Below are positions 59,246 through 64,000 of a stretch of DNA of 64,000 bases, in pieces. The stretch's first letter is position 1, and each line of letters opens with the position of its first letter. Under the pieces are notes generated by a model that saw only the letters and a program-made list of their open reading frames with translations, was not told the DNA's origin and searched no databases. The position numbers and the translations under genes were made by a program. This stretch comes from Actinomycetota bacterium (GTDB lineage: Bacteria; Actinomycetota; UBA4738; HRBIN12): NCBI GenBank assembly GCA_040881665.1, contig JBBECT010000005.1:326138-390137 (forward strand), in the 5' to 3' direction.

Positions 59246-59800
59246 TCAGGACTTGTCGGAGGTGTCGACTTCGGCAGCCGGGGCCTCGTCGGCGCCCGAT
59301 GCCTCCGGGGTCTCTCCGGGAGCCTCGGCCAAGGGAGCGGCCGCCGCATCCGGCTCGGGGGCGGCGGACTCGTCCGCCGCGCCGTCGGAGGCGCTCGGGG
59401 CGTCCGCGCCCTGCTCGAGAGCGGCCAACCGGGCGCCCTCCGCCGCCTCGGCGGCCTCGTCCCGACGCTCCCTGATGCGCGCCTTCTTGCCCGTGCGTTC
59501 GCGCAAGTAGTAGAGCTTGGCCCGGCGCACGCGACCGCGAGACTCCATCTCGAGCTTCGCGATCGACGGCGAGTGCAGCGGGAACGTGCGCTCGACGCCG
59601 ACACCGAAAGACACCTTGCGGACGGTGAAGGTCTCCTGCAGCCCACCGCCCTGGCGTCTGATAACGACACCCTGGAACACCTGGGTGCGTTCGCGGTTGC
59701 CCTCGACCACCCGAACGTGGACCTTCACCGTGTCACCCGGCCGGAACTCGGGCAGGTCGGTGCGCAGGTACGCCTGGTCGATCACATCGGTGCTCTTCAT
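59246..59800 (-). CDS. rplS: 50S ribosomal protein L19 with an acidic C-terminal tail
   Basis: 184 residues. The L19 core (residues 1-115) contains [52 protein letters not shown] and [15 protein letters not shown]. Normal L19 ends there; this protein adds about 65 residues rich in Ala, Glu, Asp and Pro. ATG 59800 with a 34-base leader from TATGAT at 59841; Shine-Dalgarno is weak. Confidence 0.95.
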   Translation of the reverse strand: MKSTDVIDQAYLRTDLPEFRPGDTVKVHVRVVEGNRERTQVFQGVVIRRQGGGLQETFTVRKVSFGVGVERTFPLHSPSIAKLEMESRGRVRRAKLYYLRERTGKKARIRERRDEAAEAAEGARLAALEQGADAPSASDGAADESAAPEPDAAAAPLAEAPGETPEASGADEAPAAEVDTSDKS

Positions 59801-59840
59801 TCGCAGGGATCCACCGGGGGTCGGCTCGGCGGGAGCGGAA

Positions 59841-59846
59841 TCATAG
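59841..59846 (-). promoter_or_regulatory. Predicted -10 box of rplS
   Basis: TATGAT on the minus strand gives a leader of about 34 bases. It separates rplS from the trmD operon. Confidence 0.45.
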
Positions 59847-59935
59847 CAGGTGGGAGTACTCGTCCTGGCTCCCGAGAAGGCTCGGAACGTGTCGTTCGTG
59901 TGTCGGCCCCCCGGACCTCGCGACGTTCGCGACGG

Positions 59936-60616
59936 TCACCCGGACGTGAGGTCCGGGCGGTTGCGGTGGGTCTTGGCCACGGCGGCGTCCCGACGCCACC
60001 GCTCGATCTCCGCATGGTTCCCGGAACGGAGCACCTCCGGCACGGACAGTCCCCTGAACTCGGCGGGACGCGTGTACTGGGGGTGGTCCAGCGTCCCCTC
60101 GGCGCCGAACGAGTCATGCTCGTGGGACTCCTCCTTGCCGATCACTCCCGGGAGCAGGCGGGTCACCGCCTCGATCACCACGAGGGCGGGGAGCTCGCCC
60201 CCCGACAGGACGTAGTCCCCGACCGACAGCTCCTCGGCCCCCAGCACCTGGAGGACGCGCTCGTCCACGCCCTCGTAGCGACCGCACACCAGGATGAGGT
60301 GCTCGTCGGCGGCGAGCTGTCGGATGAAGGGCTGGTCGAGCCGCCGGCCGGCGGGCGAGAGGACGAGGACCCGGCCCGGATCCGTCCCGAGCGCCTCGAC
60401 GGCTCCCACGATCGGTCCGACCTGCAGCACCATCCCGGGACCGCCCCCGTAGGGCGCATCGTCGACCGAGCGGTGAACGTCACCGGGCTCGGCGTGTTCC
60501 CGGAGGTCGTGGATCCGTACGTCCACGAGTCCGCCCTCGATCGCCTTGCCCAACAGGCTCGCACCCAGAGGGCCCTCGAGTATCTCGGGGAACACGGTGA
60601 TCACGTCGATCCGCAC
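59936..60616 (-). CDS. trmD: tRNA (guanine-37-N1) methyltransferase
   Basis: 226 residues. Methylates G37 beside the anticodon, preventing frameshifts. SPOUT-knot motifs [15 protein letters not shown] and [18 protein letters not shown] are present, with the HPQYTRP segment. GTG start ([10 protein letters not shown]) with TAAGGT 7 bases upstream and no Shine-Dalgarno. It follows rimM in the rpsP-khpA-rimM-trmD-rplS order. Confidence 0.96.
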   Translation of the reverse strand: MRIDVITVFPEILEGPLGASLLGKAIEGGLVDVRIHDLREHAEPGDVHRSVDDAPYGGGPGMVLQVGPIVGAVEALGTDPGRVLVLSPAGRRLDQPFIRQLAADEHLILVCGRYEGVDERVLQVLGAEELSVGDYVLSGGELPALVVIEAVTRLLPGVIGKEESHEHDSFGAEGTLDHPQYTRPAEFRGLSVPEVLRSGNHAEIERWRRDAAVAKTHRNRPDLTSG

Positions 60617-60623
60617 GTCCGAG

Positions 60624-60629
60624 ACCTTA
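60624..60629 (-). promoter_or_regulatory. Predicted -10 box of trmD (leaderless)
   Basis: TAAGGT on the minus strand, 7 bases before the GTG at 60616. Confidence 0.4.
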
Positions 60630-60643
60630 GCTCCCGAGAGGGA

Positions 60644-61153
60644 TCATCCGGGAGCGGTGAGACCGGGGACGTCGCGGACGAGCACCCGCCGCGCCGAGAG
60701 ATCGACATCGAGCACGACCTCGCGAAGGGCCGGGACCATCGTTTCGTTGCCGTCGAGGTCGACCGCGATCCACAGGTCGTTGGCCGGGTTCTCGACGACG
60801 TCGGTGATCGGTCCGAGCGAGCGGCCCGACTCGGTGACGATCTCGCACCCACGTAGCTCGTGCGGCCACCAGCGACCGTCCGGCAGCTCGGGGAGCCACG
60901 ATACGGGGACGACCAGCGTCATGCCACGGAGCTGCACCGCCGACGCGCGGTCGACCACGCCCTCGAAGCTTACGAGCAGGCGATCGCGGTCGCTGCGCGT
61001 CGAAGAGATCGTCAGCTCACGGCCGTCGTCACAGAAGACGGTGGCTCCGGAAGCGAACCGATCGGGAACCTCGGAGTACACCTTGACGAGGAGCTCGCCT
61101 CGCAGGCCGTGCACCTTCGTCACCTCGCCGACGACCACGGTCGGCTCGGTCAC
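60644..61153 (-). CDS. rimM: Ribosome maturation factor RimM
   Basis: 169 residues. 16S processing and 30S head assembly factor. N-terminal VVVGEVTKVHGLRGELLVKVYSE is the family hallmark, and the C-terminal PRC-barrel has LRGCEIVTESGRSLGPITDVVEN and NDLWIAVDLDG. GTG start 1 base after khpA. Confidence 0.94.
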   Translation of the reverse strand: MTEPTVVVGEVTKVHGLRGELLVKVYSEVPDRFASGATVFCDDGRELTISSTRSDRDRLLVSFEGVVDRASAVQLRGMTLVVPVSWLPELPDGRWWPHELRGCEIVTESGRSLGPITDVVENPANDLWIAVDLDGNETMVPALREVVLDVDLSARRVLVRDVPGLTAPG

Positions 61154-61154
61154 C

Positions 61155-61388
61155 TCAGTCCTCGACGATCTCCACGCTCGCGTGGATGTCCTGCCGCGTC
61201 CCGGCGGCGCGCACGACCGAGCGGATCGCCCGGGCGGTGCGGCCCCCCTTGCCGATGACCTTGCCCATGTCGTCGGGCGCGACGTTGAGGCTCACGAGCA
61301 GGCCGCGGTCGTCGGTGCGCTCGGAGACTCGGACGGCGTCCGGTTCGTCCACGATCTGCTTGGCCAGGAACTCGACCAGGTCCTTCAC
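61155..61388 (-). CDS. khpA: KH-domain RNA-binding protein (KhpA type)
   Basis: 77 residues, one KH domain with the [18 protein letters not shown] loop (GxxG intact). KhpA proteins pair with KhpB/Jag to bind small RNAs and control cell division. The GTG start overlaps the rpsP stop (GTGA). Located between rpsP and rimM, as in many Gram-positive bacteria. Confidence 0.93.
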   Translation of the reverse strand: MKDLVEFLAKQIVDEPDAVRVSERTDDRGLLVSLNVAPDDMGKVIGKGGRTARAIRSVVRAAGTRQDIHASVEIVED

Positions 61389-61909
61389 TCGGATGCCTGT
61401 TGCTCACCGGCGTCCGAGGCAGGCGACTCGGGCGATCCCGTTGTGACATCGGCCGGGGCGTCATCGCCTCCCGGCGACTCGGCCTGCTCGGCAGCCGCCT
61501 CGGCTTTGGCTTCGGCGGCTTCGGTGGCGGCCTTGGCCTTGGCGTCCGCGGCGGCCTGCTTCGCGATGTCGGCGTTGCGCGCCTCTCCGCGCTTGAACTT
61601 CAACGCGTCGGTCTTGGCCTTCGCTTCGGCCTTGACCTTCACCTTGGGATGATCCGCCGCGTACTTCTCCCAGATCCCGATCTTGTCGAGGAGGTTCTGG
61701 ACCGTGTCGCTGGGTTGCGCACCGTTGTTGAGCCAGTGCAGTGCGCGCCCCTCGTCGATCTCGATCACCGAGGGGTCGTCGAGGGGATGGTACTTGCCGA
61801 TCGCCTCGATGAACCGGCCGTCGCGGGGATCCCGCTGGTCGGCCACCACCACGCGGTAGAAGGGACGCTTCGAGGCGCCCATCCGTCGCAACCTGATCCG
61901 TGTCGACAT
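61385..61909 (-). CDS. rpsP: 30S ribosomal protein S16 with an Ala/Lys/Glu-rich tail
   Basis: 174 residues. The first 85 are S16 ([21 protein letters not shown], the [15 protein letters not shown] segment and [19 protein letters not shown]). The remaining 90 form an Ala/Lys helix-like stretch and then a Gly/Asp/Ser/Pro tail, longer than usual. ATG 61909 has GAGAGGG upstream. First gene of the rpsP-khpA-rimM run, 13 bases after ffh. Confidence 0.96.
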   Translation of the reverse strand: MSTRIRLRRMGASKRPFYRVVVADQRDPRDGRFIEAIGKYHPLDDPSVIEIDEGRALHWLNNGAQPSDTVQNLLDKIGIWEKYAADHPKVKVKAEAKAKTDALKFKRGEARNADIAKQAAADAKAKAATEAAEAKAEAAAEQAESPGGDDAPADVTTGSPESPASDAGEQQASE

Positions 61910-61922
61910 CCGTTCCCTCTCG

Positions 61923-63329
61923 CTATCGCTTCTTTTTCTTCTTCTTCGGGCGCTTCGAGCCGCCCGGCGAACCTCCGGGGGCCGCGAGCCCGCCGAGACC
62001 ACCGGCCAGGCCGGCCATCCCGGGCATGCGCTTGCCACCCATCATCGACCGCATCATCTTCCGGGCGCCCTCGAAGTCCTTCAGGAGCCCGTTGACCTCG
62101 GCGGTCGTGGTACCCGACCCGCGAGCGATCCGCAGGCGTCGAGACCCCTGGATGATAGCGGGATTCTGTCGCTCCTCCGGGGTCATGCTCAGGATGAGCG
62201 CCTCGGCCCGTTTGAGGTGGCCGTCGTCCACCTGACCCGCCAGATCCTTCATCGCGTTCTTGCCTCCGGGAACGCCGGGCAGCATCCCCAGGACGTCCTG
62301 GATCGGCCCGAGCTTCTGCATCTCCCGCAGCTGCGTCAGGAAGTCCTCAAGGGTGAACTGCGCCTTCAGCAGGCGCTCGGCCGACTCCTTGGCCGAGTCG
62401 GCGTCCATCTTCTCCTGTGCCTTGTCGATCAGGGTCAACACGTCACCCATCCCGAGGATCCGAGAGGCCATCCGGTCCGGATAGAACGGCTCGAGATCGT
62501 CGGGACGCTCCCCCGTTCCCACGAAGAAGACGGGGCGCCCCGTGACGCCCGTGATCGACAACGCCGCTCCGCCGCGGGCATCACCGTCGATCTTCGTCAG
62601 CACGAAGCCGGTCGTGTCGACCGTGTCCATGAACGCGCGGGCCTGGATGACCGCGTCTTGTCCGACCATCGCGTCACAGGCCATGAGGACGTGATGCGGG
62701 CGGATCGTGTCGCGAACGCGGCGTGCCTCGCGCATCATGTCCTCGTCGACGTGGAGCCGTCCGGCGGTGTCGACGATCACGACATCGGCGGCCTGGCGGG
62801 AAGCCTCCTTCAACGCGCTCTTCGCCACCTTCACGGCGTCCTTGCCGTCGGACACCACTGGCACGCCGATCTCCGAACCGAGCGTGATCAGCTGATCGAC
62901 CGCGCCCGGACGGTGTAGGTCCGCCGCCACGAGCAGAGGACGCTTGCCCTTGGACTTGAGGAGTTTGGCGATCTTCGCGCACGCCGTCGTCTTCCCCGAG
63001 CCCTGGACACCGGCCATCATCACGACGGCGGGACTGGCACCCGGGAGCTGGAAGGGGACCATCTCGCCTCCGAGCGTCACCTGGAGCTCGTCCCGAACGA
63101 CCTTCACGATCTGTTGACCCGGCGTGAGGCTGTTCATGACCTCCTCGGACAGGGCGCGTGTGCGGACACGGTCCAGGAAGTCGTCGGCCACCTCGACCGC
63201 GACGTCGGCGTCGAGCAGGGCGAGGCGGATGTCTCCCAGGGCCGTCTCCACCTGCTTCGGATGGAGCTTGCCGCGAGAGCGGACCTTCTTGAAGACCGCG
63301 TTCAAGCGGTCCGTGAGGGTGTCGAACAT
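61923..63329 (-). CDS. ffh: Signal recognition particle protein (SRP54)
   Basis: 468 residues. N domain, G domain with [13 protein letters not shown] (near 107), [13 protein letters not shown] and [14 protein letters not shown], and a Met-rich M domain ([33 protein letters not shown]). It ends in Gly/Pro-rich sequence and a run of lysines. Guides signal-sequence-bearing ribosomes to FtsY. No ftsY or 4.5S RNA gene is in the window. The ATG has AAAAGAG upstream. Confidence 0.97.
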   Translation of the reverse strand: MFDTLTDRLNAVFKKVRSRGKLHPKQVETALGDIRLALLDADVAVEVADDFLDRVRTRALSEEVMNSLTPGQQIVKVVRDELQVTLGGEMVPFQLPGASPAVVMMAGVQGSGKTTACAKIAKLLKSKGKRPLLVAADLHRPGAVDQLITLGSEIGVPVVSDGKDAVKVAKSALKEASRQAADVVIVDTAGRLHVDEDMMREARRVRDTIRPHHVLMACDAMVGQDAVIQARAFMDTVDTTGFVLTKIDGDARGGAALSITGVTGRPVFFVGTGERPDDLEPFYPDRMASRILGMGDVLTLIDKAQEKMDADSAKESAERLLKAQFTLEDFLTQLREMQKLGPIQDVLGMLPGVPGGKNAMKDLAGQVDDGHLKRAEALILSMTPEERQNPAIIQGSRRLRIARGSGTTTAEVNGLLKDFEGARKMMRSMMGGKRMPGMAGLAGGLGGLAAPGGSPGGSKRPKKKKKKR

Positions 63330-63446
63330 CTCTTTTGAGGGTCTCCGAGCCTGTTGGGCACGCGCGCCCGGAGCGAGGGCGTCGCGGAGACGCAGAGTGT
63401 ACCCACGGCCGGGCGCTCACGGCCGGGTTCGACGACGGGAGAGCAG

Positions 63447-64000
63447 ATGCTGGTGAGGGGTCGGGACCTCGCCCAGGCGCGACGCCTCGAGACGGGCCTG
63501 ATCGGGCTCCGCTGGTTCGTCGTCATGCTCGGCGGCCTGCTCACGTTCCTGACGGCCCAGGATCGGACCGACGCTCCCGGCTATGCGGTTCCGCTCGGGT
63601 TCGGGCTCGTGGCGGTCCTCGCGATCGGCAACGTGCTCATCACCCTCGCGGTCGAACGCGCGAAGCGGCCGGAGGATCTCGCACCCGTGGGGTTCGGAGC
63701 GTTCCTCCTCGACATCGCCGTGATCACCGGCCTCGTGTGGATCGGAGCCGATCGCCCCGACGACGCCACGTGGGTGGTCGCCTATCTCCTCCCCCTCGAG
63801 GGCGCGATCCGCTACGGGCTCCCGGGAGCGCTGCTTCCGGTCGTGGTCAATCTCGTGTCGGAGATCGCCCGCGAGATGCGCCCGTCGGGCGACGGAGCCG
63901 ATCTCGCCACGATCGCCACGCGGGTCGGCATGGAGCTCGTGGTCGCGGTCGTCGCCGGGCTGATGGCGCGCTCGATGCAGCGTGAGGCGGATCGCGCACA
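63447..64000 (+). CDS. Membrane sensor protein, N-terminal part (cut by the window edge)
   Basis: The frame from ATG 63447 is open to the end of the window (184 codons) and shows at least four to five hydrophobic segments (for example LRWFVVMLGGLLTFL, VPLGFGLVAVLAIGNVLITL, GAFLLDIAVITGLVWIG, VVAYLLPLEGAIRYGLPGALLPVVVNL, VGMELVVAVVAGLMA). A basic/acidic stretch then begins (SMQREADRA). This pattern resembles N-terminal membrane regions of sensor kinases or diguanylate cyclases; the signalling domain would lie beyond the window. GGGAGAG is 4 bases before the ATG. Confidence 0.7.
   Translation, partial: MLVRGRDLAQARRLETGLIGLRWFVVMLGGLLTFLTAQDRTDAPGYAVPLGFGLVAVLAIGNVLITLAVERAKRPEDLAPVGFGAFLLDIAVITGLVWIGADRPDDATWVVAYLLPLEGAIRYGLPGALLPVVVNLVSEIAREMRPSGDGADLATIATRVGMELVVAVVAGLMARSMQREADRA

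Noticed and set aside
1-64000. CRISPR array, insertion sequence or prophage
   Set aside because: No regularly spaced repeats, transposase or phage structural genes were seen; the only recombinase is the housekeeping Xer type.

Overview
The window is high-GC DNA that is almost entirely coding. Gene content and order point to an uncultured or little-known actinobacterium (Actinomycetota). The markers are a WhiG-type sigma factor next to an M23 peptidase and rpsB-tsf-pyrH-frr-cdsA, DUF503 between infB and rbfA, DUF2469 next to rnhB, RNase J beside dapA and ftsK, and a divIVA-free core set in actinobacterial order. I cannot place it below phylum level. I saw no rRNA, tRNA, insertion sequence, prophage or CRISPR array.

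Layout: 1-2.1 kb (+) is the end of an ECF-type vitamin/cofactor transporter. 2.1-15.4 kb (mostly -) holds ftsK, RNase J, a secreted protein, dapA, dapB, a PIG-L deacetylase, an M16 peptidase, pnp and rpsO, interrupted by a short (+/-) group with a PduO-type adenosyltransferase, a lipoprotein and a histidine phosphatase. 15.4-21.8 kb holds a secreted trypsin-like protease, ribF, and a four-gene (+) accessory operon (lone OpuAC-like lipoprotein, degenerate PAP2 fused to a protein-kinase-like domain, lipoprotein, intact PAP2 phosphatase). 21.8-30.7 kb (-) is the translation/RNA operon proS, rimP, nusA, ylxR, infB, DUF503, rbfA, nrnA, truB. 30.7-34.2 kb holds two secreted proteins, one of them a subtilase. 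34.3-37.2 kb (+) is trpEG behind a leader-peptide attenuator, plus a mycothiol-dependent-isomerase-family gene. 37.2-48.2 kb (-) runs ispG, yjbQ, a two-component system, rseP, dxr, cdsA, frr, pyrH, tsf, rpsB. 48.4-56.7 kb (-) holds a membrane protein, a PQQ-type propeller, an M23 peptidase, whiG, xerC, dprA, comM and yraN. 56.7-63.3 kb (-) holds an M1 peptidase, DUF2469, rnhB, rplS, trmD, rimM, khpA, rpsP and ffh. A membrane sensor-like gene starts at 63.4 kb (+) and runs off the end.

Themes. (i) Gene starts are tightly packed: many neighbours share a 4-base GTGA/ATGA/TTGA overlap, implying translational coupling. (ii) At least fourteen genes that begin a transcription unit have a TANNNT -10 box only 6-9 bases before the start codon and usually no Shine-Dalgarno, which predicts leaderless mRNAs. 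(iii) Two genes appear to lack any sensible ATG/GTG/TTG start but have an ATC in the right place. (iv) Many core proteins (CdsA, WhiG, S2, L19, S16, PNPase, IF2) carry long low-complexity tails. (v) The most original regulatory element is a trp attenuator at 34.3-34.5 kb. The most original protein is the PAP2-kinase fusion at 18.7-20.4 kb.
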